The translations under genes and the position numbers were made by a program. Positions 24,651 to 32,769 of a stretch of 32,769 bases of DNA are shown in pieces. A model generated the notes under the pieces. It made no database searches. It was given only the letters and a program-made list of their open reading frames with translations, and was not told where the DNA came from. The stretch spans positions 1 to 32,769 of the forward strand of contig JABHIE010000022.1 of the NCBI GenBank assembly GCA_018671175.1, read 5' to 3'. Source of the stretch: Planctomycetota bacterium. Lineage in GTDB: Bacteria > Planctomycetota > UBA1135. Position 1 is the stretch's first letter, and the number at the start of each line of letters is the position of its first letter.

Positions 24651-27600
24651 ATGACTGACCAAAAACTACGATTCGTCACGGCCGCCTCCCTCTTCGACGG
24701 CCACGATGCAGCCATCAACATCATGCGCCGCATTCTCCAACAAGAGGGCGCGGAAGTCATCCACCTTGGGCACAATCGCTCGGTCGAAGAAATCGTCGAC
24801 GCGGCCATTCAAGAAGACGCGCACGGCATCGCGATTTCGTCTTACCAAGGTGGGCATGTTGAGTTTTTCCAATTCATGGTCGAGCTCCTTAAAGAACGCG
24901 GTTCGGAAAACATCCGCGTCTTTGGCGGCGGTGGCGGGACGATTACCGATGACGAGGCGGCTGAGTTGCATGCCTCGGGCGTTGAGCGGATTTACTCTGT
25001 GGAAGACGGTCGCCTGATGGGCTTGACCGGCATGATTCAAGATATGCTCAAGCGCGCGTCACGAGAATTGGCGCCAGCAGACATGCCCATTCCAGATGGC
25101 TTCACCGAGCGGCGGCCGCAGGCAGTTGCGCAAGTATTGAGTTTGGTAGAGACACTGCATGCCACCGAACACGCTCGTTTAGCAAGTTTCCGTGCCGAAC
25201 TTGAGGGTTTAGTTCCCACCGAAAACACGCCACTCGTCCTCGGCATCACCGGCACGGGCGGCGCCGGGAAGTCATCCCTCACCGACGAATTGGTGCGGCG
25301 CTTGCTTCATCAATACGACGACCGCAACATCGCGATTCTCTCTGTCGACCCATCGCGCCGCCGCACGGGTGGTGCATTGCTCGGCGACCGCATCCGCATG
25401 AATGCCGTCCGTGGCGAGCATGTTTTTATGCGCTCGATGGCCACTCGCCGCGCGCACATGGCGACGGGCGCTTCGGTGCGCGACAGTTTGCTCGCTCTGC
25501 GCGCGGCTGGTTTTGATCTTGTGATTCTTGAAACTGCCGGCATCGGTCAAAGTGATTCGGAAGTCGTCGATTTATGCGACTTGCCACTCTATGTCATGAC
25601 GCCCGAATTCGGTGCGCCGTCGCAACTCGAAAAAATCGACATGCTCGATTACGCCGAATGCGTGGTACTCAACAAGGCCGACAAGCGTGGCGCTGAAGAT
25701 GCCTTGCGTGATGTCCGTAAAACTTACGCGCGCAACCGCAATCTTTTTGAAACTCCACACCAAGATTTGCCGATTTTCTTGACCGCAGCCAACCGCTTCG
25801 GCGACGATGGCGTCGATCGTCTTTTCGCATGGCTGATGGAAGCCCTCGCCGAGCGCAGTGGCCGTGATTGGTCGCATGGCGAGCCGCCTGAAAAACTAAA
25901 AGATGTACCCGTTGTCATCCCTGGCAATCGCACGCGTTACCTTGCCGAAATCGCAGAAACCGTGCGTGCCTACAAGCGCCGCACCGCAAGCCAGGCCGAA
26001 TTGGCTGAGCGCGCTGACGGCCTCCAACGCACCTTGCGCGAATTTGGTGACACCATCCCGTCGATTGAAACGGGTTACTCGCCCGAGGCACTGGTTGACG
26101 AGTGCGCTGACATTACGATCCGCACTTTGCGCCAGCGTTTCCAAGAAGTGCTTGGTGAAATGAATCTCTATGTGCGGAAAAATTTAAATGAATGGGCTGC
26201 CAAACGCGAGGCCTACGCCCAAGATGAATTTTCTTATCAGGTGCGTGGGCGTGAAATCAAAGTGCCCGCCATTTCTGAAACTTTGAGCGGCACACGCGTG
26301 CCTAAAGTCGCCGTTCCTGAGGGGCGCGATTGGGGAGCGCTTGTGCGCTGGCAAAACCTAGAAAATGTCCCAGGCGAGTTTCCATTTACCGCGGGCGTTT
26401 TTCCATTCAAGCGCACGGGCGAAGACCCAACGCGCATGTTCGCGGGCGAAGGCACAGCCGAGCGCACCAACCGACGCTTCCATTATGTTTCGGAAGGCCA
26501 ACCAGCCGCTCGCCTCTCCACGGCCTTTGACTCGGTCACGCTTTACGGCGAAGACCCCGCCGAGCGCCCCGACATCTACGGAAAAGTCGGCAACTCTGGC
26601 GTGAGCATTTGCTCATTAGACGACATGAAACGGCTTTATTCGGGGTTTGAGCTCGTTTCGCCAACGACTTCGGTTTCAATGACGATCAACGGCCCAGCAC
26701 CAATCGCGCTTGCGTTTTTCTTGAACACGGCGATTGACCAAGCCGTCGAAACACGATTGAAAGACACTAATCGCTGGCAGGCCGCGCAAGAAAAAATCGC
26801 CGCACTTTGTGGTGGTACACAAGACAAAAACGGTGGCATAACGGGCCAACCGCAATACCGCGTTGACCTCCCGCCCGGTCACGACGGTGGCGGCCTTGGG
26901 CTACTCGGTGTCTCGGGCGATCAACTCGACACAACCGTCGACGGCAAGGCGCTCATGCCCGCCGACGAGTACAAAGAAATCCGCGACACCGTTTTGCAGA
27001 CTGTCCGTGGCACGATTCAGGCTGACATTCTGAAAGAAGATCAAGCGCAAAACACTTGCATTTTCTCAACGGAATTCGCGCTCAAAATGATGGGCGACAT
27101 TCAACAGTTTTTCGTGGATGAAAGCGTCCGCAATTTTTACTCGGTGAGTATTAGCGGTTATCACATCGCCGAAGCCGGCGCGAATCCGATTAGCCAACTT
27201 GCGTTCACGCTCGCAAATGGTTTCACTTATGTCGAGTATTACAAAGCTCGCGGTATGGCCGTTGACACCTTCGCACCCAACCTATCGTTTTTCTTCTCAA
27301 ACGGCATGGACGCCGAGTATTCGGTGATTGGGCGTGTTGCGCGTCGGATTTGGGCGGTCTCGATGCGCGATTTATACGAAGCAAGTGAGCGTAGTCAAAA
27401 GCTGAAATATCACATCCAGACGAGCGGGCGTTCTCTGCACGCGCAAGAGATTGATTTCAATGACATCCGTACTTCGCTGCAAGCTTTGTATGCAATTTAT
27501 GACAACTGCAACAGCCTGCATACTAATGCATACGACGAGGCTGTCACGACCCCCACAGAAGAATCCGTCCGCCGCGCTCTGGCGATTCAGATGATTATTA

Positions 27601-28109
27601 ATCGTGAATTAGGTGAGGCGCAAAACGAAAACCCAACGCAGGGTTCGTTTTTCATTGAGCTCATGACCGATCTTGTCGAGGAAGCCATTTTGACCGAGTT
27701 TGAATCGCTCGCCGACCGCGGTGGCGTTTTAGGCGCGATGGAAACGATGTATCAGCGCGGCAAGATTCAAGAAGAAAGCATGCTTTACGAGATGAGGAAA
27801 CACTCAGGCGAATTGCCTATTGTGGGCGTGAATACATTCCTTAACCCACATGCCGAAGAAGGCAAAGTGGCTGAAACCGAGCTTATCCGTTCAAGCGAAG
27901 AAGAAAAGCGATCGCAAGTACAGCAAGTGGCATCATTGCAAAAACGCCATGCCGATCGCGCAAAGCCTGCGCTCGAAAAGCTCCGTCAAGCCGCGCTCGA
28001 AAACCGCAATATTTTCGAAGAGCTCATGGAAGCCTCGAAGTGCTGCACAATGGGCCAAATGAGCGAAGCGTTATACGGCGTGGGCGGAATGTACCGGCGC
28101 TCAATGTAG
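24651..28109 (+). CDS. icmF: Fused isobutyryl-CoA mutase (IcmF)
   Basis: 1152 aa coenzyme-B12 enzyme interconverting isobutyryl-CoA and n-butyryl-CoA, with its own G-protein chaperone. Domains in order: a B12-binding Rossmann domain (about 1-140) with the cobalt-ligating His18 in FDGHDAA; a MeaI-type GTPase (about 190-420) with P-loop GTGGAGKS (201-208) and NKAD (341-344); a linker; and the TIM-barrel mutase (about 560-1152). The substrate-pocket segment is PFTAGVFPFKR, with Phe584 where methylmalonyl-CoA mutase has Tyr. This supports isobutyryl- over methylmalonyl-CoA. Related fused mutases can also act on pivalyl-CoA. All domains are intact. The stop lies 3 bp from the stop of the convergent Asp-box gene. 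Confidence 0.96.
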   Translation: MTDQKLRFVTAASLFDGHDAAINIMRRILQQEGAEVIHLGHNRSVEEIVDAAIQEDAHGIAISSYQGGHVEFFQFMVELLKERGSENIRVFGGGGGTITDDEAAELHASGVERIYSVEDGRLMGLTGMIQDMLKRASRELAPADMPIPDGFTERRPQAVAQVLSLVETLHATEHARLASFRAELEGLVPTENTPLVLGITGTGGAGKSSLTDELVRRLLHQYDDRNIAILSVDPSRRRTGGALLGDRIRMNAVRGEHVFMRSMATRRAHMATGASVRDSLLALRAAGFDLVILETAGIGQSDSEVVDLCDLPLYVMTPEFGAPSQLEKIDMLDYAECVVLNKADKRGAEDALRDVRKTYARNRNLFETPHQDLPIFLTAANRFGDDGVDRLFAWLMEALAERSGRDWSHGEPPEKLKDVPVVIPGNRTRYLAEIAETVRAYKRRTASQAELAERADGLQRTLREFGDTIPSIETGYSPEALVDECADITIRTLRQRFQEVLGEMNLYVRKNLNEWAAKREAYAQDEFSYQVRGREIKVPAISETLSGTRVPKVAVPEGRDWGALVRWQNLENVPGEFPFTAGVFPFKRTGEDPTRMFAGEGTAERTNRRFHYVSEGQPAARLSTAFDSVTLYGEDPAERPDIYGKVGNSGVSICSLDDMKRLYSGFELVSPTTSVSMTINGPAPIALAFFLNTAIDQAVETRLKDTNRWQAAQEKIAALCGGTQDKNGGITGQPQYRVDLPPGHDGGGLGLLGVSGDQLDTTVDGKALMPADEYKEIRDTVLQTVRGTIQADILKEDQAQNTCIFSTEFALKMMGDIQQFFVDESVRNFYSVSISGYHIAEAGANPISQLAFTLANGFTYVEYYKARGMAVDTFAPNLSFFFSNGMDAEYSVIGRVARRIWAVSMRDLYEASERSQKLKYHIQTSGRSLHAQEIDFNDIRTSLQALYAIYDNCNSLHTNAYDEAVTTPTEESVRRALAIQMIINRELGEAQNENPTQGSFFIELMTDLVEEAILTEFESLADRGGVLGAMETMYQRGKIQEESMLYEMRKHSGELPIVGVNTFLNPHAEEGKVAETELIRSSEEEKRSQVQQVASLQKRHADRAKPALEKLRQAALENRNIFEELMEASKCCTMGQMSEALYGVGGMYRRSM

Positions 28110-28112
28110 CGG

Positions 28113-29876
28113 TTAGGGAATTACGACAAAAGAAACCGGGTCGGTACTCGCCCCCAGCACATCACCAAAGGCTGTATCCCACGAAACAGCCATGCAATAG
28201 AGCCTTGTAAAAGCAGGGATGCTTGAAGGCAGGGAAAGAGTTGCCGTCATCCCATTGCCGTTGTCATCAATCACGCCAGAAAGCGGGCCTGGAATAAGCG
28301 AATACGATTGGGCTAAATAGCCATCATTTGCCAATCCTGTGTCTCGCCGGTCAAATGCCGGCAATAACGCGTGCCCCGAGCCTCCTGAGACCAAAACAGC
28401 GAAGGGCCATCCCGAATCGTAATCGGGGAAATTTTCTACAGCAAACCCAATCGGTGCACCTTGCTGGAAAGTACCTAGCGGGGTTAGTGTCTGATGGCGA
28501 GCGCCACCGACCCAAACGCGCCCAGTTCCTGTTTGAGGGTTTGGCGAAACCCAGGCAGCGAAAAAGTTGTGCTGAAGTTTTGTGTACTCAATCTGCGCAC
28601 CGAAGGCGCTAGTAGTTGGGTCGCTCAAGCGAACGGAGTCGTGCGACCAAGTCTGACCCGCGTCGCGAGATAAAGCCAACTTGACCTGGGATGGATTCGA
28701 CAGATCTTGCCATCCAACAGCCATTTGCTTGCGATGCCCTGTGTTTTCTAGGACCGATGCTCCTGTATCGGACAGCAGATATTCAGTCCAGGGCGTAGTA
28801 GAAAGCGGGGGATTAGCGGCAATATAGACTTCAGGGACGCCTGACCGATCATCAATCCAAGCCACTGTTCGGTTTTGACGATTCAGCATGACAAAGATAT
28901 CGCTTACATCAGCAGTCCCGATAGCGGCCTCGCCAAGTTTCTTATCGAATTCCTCCCAACTCAAGCCAAAATCTCCAGTCCAACAGATGCGTAGCTCTCG
29001 AAATTGAGGGTGAATTCGCGAATCAGTCCATGCGACTAAAGCGCGACTTCCGGAAATCGACATCGACAACAAATCATTTGCAGCACCATCGACCCCATTA
29101 AGTTGCTGATCTGCGCTATTCCATGTTTGGCCACCATCCTGGCTTACTTGAAACCAGACATCGTATTGAGCTCCACCCAGATTGCGATTATCTTGCCAAG
29201 CGATATAAACTATTGGTCCATAGGCATAGCCCGCAACAATGACATTTTGAATATCATTTAAGCCTTCGGCAAAACCACGCGGAAGATGAATCGGGTTTGA
29301 AAAGGAAACGGCATTGTCATGAGAGGCAATGAAGTACAAGGAGGATTCCGTAGAGCCAGGACGACGGGTTGCAAAAGCGAAATAAAGAGACTCATTGAGA
29401 TTTAACTCATCTGGCTCAACTTCCATGCTCCAATCTTTAACTGTTGCCTGTCCTAACGCGAACCCAGGATTCATCCTTCGCTCGCCAACCCAAGTAGCGC
29501 CGGCATCGTAGGAACAGTTGAAGTAGATTTCTTGATTGCCGTGACGCTCATCCGCCCAGGCAACATAAATATGGCTTTGCAAAATACGAATACTAGTATT
29601 TTTCAAAAATTTTGACGATTGCCCAAAATCAGAATCAATGCGAATCGGCACAGCCCAATCAATACCCCGCGCGTCAGAGATAGCGACTTTGACACTCTGC
29701 CCAGCAGAGGGCGAGCCATCAACAAATGCAAGGGCACTCAAATCACCGCGGGTAGCCAAAACAGGTTGACCAGATGGGGTTGATGCTGTCGCATCAAGAA
29801 GTTGAGGTGTGCGTGCATTTTGCGCAGTTACAGAAGTAACTACGAAAAACGCAACGAATACAATCTTCCAAAGCAT
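28113..29876 (-). CDS. Secreted Asp-box (sialidase-like) propeller protein
   Basis: 587 aa from the ATG at 29876. This start is chosen because AAAGGAG lies upstream and the signal peptide MLWKIVFVAFFVVTSVTAQ begins there; an upstream in-frame ATG at 29939 would put 21 polar residues before the signal. The body has repeated Asp-box motifs (YDAGATWVG, QDGGQTWNS, GDFGLSWEE, RDAGQTWSH) with VAWADERHGNQEIYF and YIAWQDNRN blades, as in large secreted propellers. The C-terminal ~110 residues form a beta module ending STDPVSFVVIP, loosely like the modules of the other secreted proteins here. No catalytic sialidase residues are identified. It lies downstream of the sulfotransferase on the same strand. 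Confidence 0.85.
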   Translation of the reverse strand: MLWKIVFVAFFVVTSVTAQNARTPQLLDATASTPSGQPVLATRGDLSALAFVDGSPSAGQSVKVAISDARGIDWAVPIRIDSDFGQSSKFLKNTSIRILQSHIYVAWADERHGNQEIYFNCSYDAGATWVGERRMNPGFALGQATVKDWSMEVEPDELNLNESLYFAFATRRPGSTESSLYFIASHDNAVSFSNPIHLPRGFAEGLNDIQNVIVAGYAYGPIVYIAWQDNRNLGGAQYDVWFQVSQDGGQTWNSADQQLNGVDGAANDLLSMSISGSRALVAWTDSRIHPQFRELRICWTGDFGLSWEEFDKKLGEAAIGTADVSDIFVMLNRQNRTVAWIDDRSGVPEVYIAANPPLSTTPWTEYLLSDTGASVLENTGHRKQMAVGWQDLSNPSQVKLALSRDAGQTWSHDSVRLSDPTTSAFGAQIEYTKLQHNFFAAWVSPNPQTGTGRVWVGGARHQTLTPLGTFQQGAPIGFAVENFPDYDSGWPFAVLVSGGSGHALLPAFDRRDTGLANDGYLAQSYSLIPGPLSGVIDDNGNGMTATLSLPSSIPAFTRLYCMAVSWDTAFGDVLGASTDPVSFVVIP

Positions 29877-29894
29877 AGACACTCCTTTAGTATA
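29877..29894 (-). promoter_or_regulatory. Shine-Dalgarno and -10-like box before the Asp-box gene
   Basis: Minus strand: TATACT (29894-29889) followed directly by AAAGGAG and five bases before the ATG at 29876. It is the clearest Shine-Dalgarno noticed in the window. If TATACT were the active -10, the transcript would start within or after the Shine-Dalgarno, so one of the two is probably not used. Confidence 0.45.
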
Positions 29895-29929
29895 CGACGA
29901 AAACGAAATGCGTGTTCTTATCAAACCCC

Positions 29930-30607
29930 TTAAACCCAATCGTTGTCAGGGTCATATCCGAACAATTCAAAGTCTTGAGCGAAGTAATCATGAACGAGCG
30001 AGCGGCTTTCAGGTGTGTAGTAATCTTGATAACCGCGCTTGCGACCGGGATTCACATTGGCTTTTGCAGCCTTTTCGAAAGGGATACTAAGGTGCTGACA
30101 AATCTGACGCATATCCTCCTCGAAAGTTTCTACATGCCCCACTTGACTCACCAACAATTCACCCGAAGAATCGCACAAAAAGTCACATTGCCTATCAGGA
30201 CTTCGCTCGACACCCTTCAGGATATATTCATTGAAATCTAGACTCATCGCCATCTGATGCAAAGGGTGCAGAGGGATGCGCTTTAAATGGAAATATGTGC
30301 TTACCACCCAATCATATGGATTGCGGGCAAAGCCAAAGCTATAAAAATTTTCATACCTACGCTTACCAAGTTTCGCGCGAATATCCAAAGCCGGCGCGAA
30401 TTTATGAAAACCCGTAATGTGCTTATGACCATTTTGGCCTAGTCCAAAAAAGCGATTGAAAAGGAAAACGGCTTTCTGCAATCGACCACCCCCATACGCT
30501 GCACGGTCACGACGCCGCGCATAGGGCAATAATGTTTGCATTGCAGATGTGCCCGCAGTTTTGTAAATGTGAACGAAGATGAATTTTTTCTTATTGGAAA
30601 GTAACAT
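29930..30607 (-). CDS. Sulfotransferase family 2-type protein
   Basis: 225 aa. Transfers sulfate from PAPS to a hydroxyl, most often of a carbohydrate. The 5'-phosphosulfate loop is FIFVHIYKTAGTSAMQTLL near the N-terminus, with the HIxKTAGTS form of carbohydrate sulfotransferases. The 3'-phosphate site is SFGFARNPYDWVVSTYFH near residue 112. The C-terminal half is less conserved and ends in a tyrosine/aspartate-rich tail. No signal peptide, so it acts in the cytoplasm. It is 3 bp downstream of the AlkP-family gene and near UDP-glucuronate synthesis at the other end of the window, fitting a sulfated-glycan pathway. Confidence 0.9.
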   Translation of the reverse strand: MLLSNKKKFIFVHIYKTAGTSAMQTLLPYARRRDRAAYGGGRLQKAVFLFNRFFGLGQNGHKHITGFHKFAPALDIRAKLGKRRYENFYSFGFARNPYDWVVSTYFHLKRIPLHPLHQMAMSLDFNEYILKGVERSPDRQCDFLCDSSGELLVSQVGHVETFEEDMRQICQHLSIPFEKAAKANVNPGRKRGYQDYYTPESRSLVHDYFAQDFELFGYDPDNDWV

Positions 30608-30610
30608 GAT

Positions 30611-32281
30611 TTATAGGTATCCAAGCCCTTTTAGTGACTCTTCGACTTTTGCGGCGTCTTCAGCAGCCCAAGAATTTTCAGCCTGACCCAAAAGAGTCGC
30701 AGGCTCGACAGACTGTCGCGGATAATGTTGTTGCAGCCAATCTGGCTGAAAAGCGTCAATCGCAACGGTGCCTTCCATCCAAGCCGGAATTTCCTCCTGT
30801 AAGGCGTGAAGGAGGGTTGGCATCGTATCTTGAATATGCATACCACTAAAAACTTTGCCCGCCAGAACACCTGCACCCTTTACGGCAAAGACTCCGTTCA
30901 TCCGATGGGTGCCAGAAACAGCTGCAAATCGGCGACGGGCAAAAGTCTCTTCGGCCTGCAAATCTTCTTTGGGCAAGCAACTCAAATCCATTGCCATGAA
31001 TTGAATGTCAGGCGCCATGTCGACATATTCACCAGAATAGAGGTCAGTCGATACTTCAACGCGCTGAACAATCGGCTGGTCATTATCGGGACCGGTCAAG
31101 TCACTTAGTGCTTTTGAAATCTCATTGAGCAGGGCGTCTTCCTCAGGTCCCGGCGAGACAATGCCCTTTGGCTCGCGACCAACCTTATTCAGACAAACCC
31201 CATAGAGGCAAGCGAAGGCTCGTGTACGACTCCAATCAATATCTCGTGCATCACGAACACGCCTATATTTGGGTCTTACAAAAGGAATACGCTTCAAAAA
31301 TTTTGGCAGCATCCCAGCGACAACCCCAAGTTTGAGTAGGTGTAGCACATACTCCAAAGTGGCCACACCAACAGTCCAACGAGGTGTTTTGTGAAAGGCC
31401 AAATACCCTTTTTCCTCCAACCAACGGTTGAGATAGAAATCACTTGAGAATGGGCCAAAACCATGATCGCTAGCCATAGCAATCGTGCAGTCGGCCCCCA
31501 AAACTTCAACAAATCGGCCAAGTGCTTCGTCACTTAAACGGTAAGAATCACGGATGACTTTCCCGAAACGACGCTCACCTTCTTCGGACCAGCCATCGTG
31601 AGTGCGGTCTTGAAATTTCCAGAAGTAGTGCTGACAGCGGTCGGTAATAGACAATACCCCAAACCAAAAATCAGTAGGGTTACGACGAATCCATTCGACC
31701 ATCAAATCGATGCGTTCATGCTCAACACGAAATAGCTCATCTCGGATCTCATCGTAACGGTCTAGGTTTTCCGACTCGGGCTCATTTTTGCCATCATATT
31801 TTGCGTAGTTAATATCTGGCTCGTAGTCTTTGCCCAAAAACTTACCCAACTGCCCCATTGTTTCGGGCGGCCACGCCAGCCCATCACCTTCCATAGGCAT
31901 TGGGATGCCAGAGATCATGTACCCATTCACAGGAAAGGGCGGATAGGTCATTGGAACCGAAAATGCGCCCGTTGACCAACCTCTAGAGCCAAGAACACTA
32001 AAAATATCGCTGCCTGCAAACAATGACGAATCAACCAATTCAAGCCCATATGAACCCCTTGACCTTTTCATAAAATTGTAAATTCCATGCTTGCCTGGGT
32101 TAAGGCCAGTCATCATTGAAACCCAAGCTGGCGGCGTTATCGGAGGTGTTGCAGACTCTAAATCACCCGAGGCGCCTTCACGAAGCAACCGAGCAATATG
32201 CGGCAATTCACCCCTTTCAACCATAGGGCGAATCAGATCATATGTAGCGCCATCAATCCCAATCAATGCTAATTTTGCCAT
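30611..32281 (-). CDS. Type I phosphodiesterase / AlkP-superfamily hydrolase
   Basis: 556 aa. The full set of AlkP-superfamily metal ligands is visible: Asp10 in LIGIDGATYD, the candidate nucleophile Thr49 in PPITPPAWVSMMTG, PGKHGIYNF, SITDRCQHYFW (Asp and His), MASDHGFGPF (Asp-His) and SGTHRMNG (His). The threonine nucleophile points to a nucleotide pyrophosphatase/phosphodiesterase-like enzyme rather than a formylglycine sulfatase. No signal peptide is seen. It is tandem (2 bp gap) with a second AlkP-family gene, and its C-terminus LKGLGYL resembles that protein's tail. In EPS clusters such proteins may act on lipid-linked or nucleotide-activated intermediates; the substrate here is unknown. 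Confidence 0.9.
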   Translation of the reverse strand: MAKLALIGIDGATYDLIRPMVERGELPHIARLLREGASGDLESATPPITPPAWVSMMTGLNPGKHGIYNFMKRSRGSYGLELVDSSLFAGSDIFSVLGSRGWSTGAFSVPMTYPPFPVNGYMISGIPMPMEGDGLAWPPETMGQLGKFLGKDYEPDINYAKYDGKNEPESENLDRYDEIRDELFRVEHERIDLMVEWIRRNPTDFWFGVLSITDRCQHYFWKFQDRTHDGWSEEGERRFGKVIRDSYRLSDEALGRFVEVLGADCTIAMASDHGFGPFSSDFYLNRWLEEKGYLAFHKTPRWTVGVATLEYVLHLLKLGVVAGMLPKFLKRIPFVRPKYRRVRDARDIDWSRTRAFACLYGVCLNKVGREPKGIVSPGPEEDALLNEISKALSDLTGPDNDQPIVQRVEVSTDLYSGEYVDMAPDIQFMAMDLSCLPKEDLQAEETFARRRFAAVSGTHRMNGVFAVKGAGVLAGKVFSGMHIQDTMPTLLHALQEEIPAWMEGTVAIDAFQPDWLQQHYPRQSVEPATLLGQAENSWAAEDAAKVEESLKGLGYL

Positions 32282-32283
32282 TT

Positions 32284-32769
32284 TTATTCCATGTACCCAA
32301 GGGTACGCATGCTCTCAATTAATTTCTTTTCTTGTTCTGAAGACAGGGTGCCGCCCTCATGTCTATTCAGTAAATGATTTTGAGAATCAGGATTGACTCT
32401 CACTGGAAACTGTTTCAGCCAATCCAATTCAAAAGCCGATTCAATTAATACACCATCCATGTATTCTTCAAAGGGTAAACCGATTAAATGCATAATGGTT
32501 GGCGTCATATCCGCTATTTGGGCTTGGCTCGTTTCCTGACCTTCACGAATGACCCCTGCTCCTTCCATCAGATAAACACCCTCCTTGCGGTGCATAGCGG
32601 ACACGCCATCGAGTGCGGGCTCTGAAATCACACGACTCAAAGGATTGGCCTTGGTTTGCACAGATGTCTCGTGGGTCAAAAACTGAATGTCAGGGGCATA
32701 CTGGACGGAAGGGCCTGACCATAAATCTTCTCTGCGAAATGCAGACTCAACAAGCAGAGTGCCATCTTC
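32284..32769 (-). CDS. AlkP-superfamily hydrolase, C-terminal part (5' end outside window)
   Basis: The frame is open to the window edge; 161 codons plus stop are present. The segment contains SGPSVQYAPDIQFLTHE, then SAMHRKEGVYLMEGAGV with the late metal-ligand His, ADMTPTIMHLIGLP, and a tail ending MRTLGYME. It aligns by eye with the same regions of the neighbour at 30611-32281 (YVDMAPDIQFMAMD, SGTHRMNGVFAVKGAGV, QDTMPTLLHAL, LKGLGYL), so the two are tandem paralogues. The catalytic half lies outside the window. Confidence 0.87.
   Translation of the reverse strand, partial: EDGTLLVESAFRREDLWSGPSVQYAPDIQFLTHETSVQTKANPLSRVISEPALDGVSAMHRKEGVYLMEGAGVIREGQETSQAQIADMTPTIMHLIGLPFEEYMDGVLIESAFELDWLKQFPVRVNPDSQNHLLNRHEGGTLSSEQEKKLIESMRTLGYME

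Overview
The window looks like chromosomal DNA from a Planctomycetota-like bacterium. This is an inference without a marker gene. The support is: an AlkP/sulfatase superfamily and a sulfotransferase family at the window edges; large secreted beta-propeller (BNR/Asp-box) proteins; a fused isobutyryl-CoA mutase (IcmF); a beta-sandwich-like module shared by several secreted proteins; starts with almost no Shine-Dalgarno sequence; and an integron-integrase relic whose 3' end faces its recombination sites, the inverted layout described for planctomycete integrons.

Layout. 1-2351 (+): 3' end of a sulfatase-type enzyme, then UDP-glucose 6-dehydrogenase. 2568-4526 (+): acetyl-CoA synthetase. 4527-5023: convergent intergenic region holding two copies of a roughly 170-bp unit with a covarying hairpin core. 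The core is inverted between copies while the flanks are direct. 5024-8882 (-): beta-propeller lipoprotein and a secreted SUMF1-fold protein. 8951-12115 (+): divergent transketolase-family enzyme, terminator, secreted unknown, strong bidirectional terminator. 12178-16959 (-): a compact operon arsR - membrane fusion lipoprotein - RND pump - DUF2892-type membrane protein. 16960-17239: arsR promoter, and a terminator with an alternative upstream pairing partner, downstream of prmA. 17240-20344: prmA (-) and nth (+) divergent, then a secreted M28 peptidase (-) convergent with nth. 20414-23295 (-): thioredoxin-like protein, CPBP protease, L-serine ammonia-lyase and a small membrane protein, followed by a possible C-terminal gene scrap. 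23556-24170: integron relic (frameshifted IntI C-terminus, core sites, one cassette-like membrane ORF). 24237-28109 (+): MerR regulator and icmF. 28113-32769 (-): secreted Asp-box protein, sulfotransferase and two tandem AlkP-superfamily enzymes, the last one cut by the window end.

Working together: the two window ends (sulfatase/AlkP enzymes, sulfotransferase, UDP-glucuronate synthesis) fit production or remodelling of a sulfated or otherwise substituted acidic polysaccharide. Central genes serve acyl-CoA and carbon metabolism (acs, icmF with its MerR neighbour, sdaA, transketolase). The ArsR-controlled RND operon is a detoxification unit. The most unusual non-coding signals are the paired structured repeats at 4533-5020, the integron remnant at 23865-24170 and the competing-hairpin region at 17117-17220.
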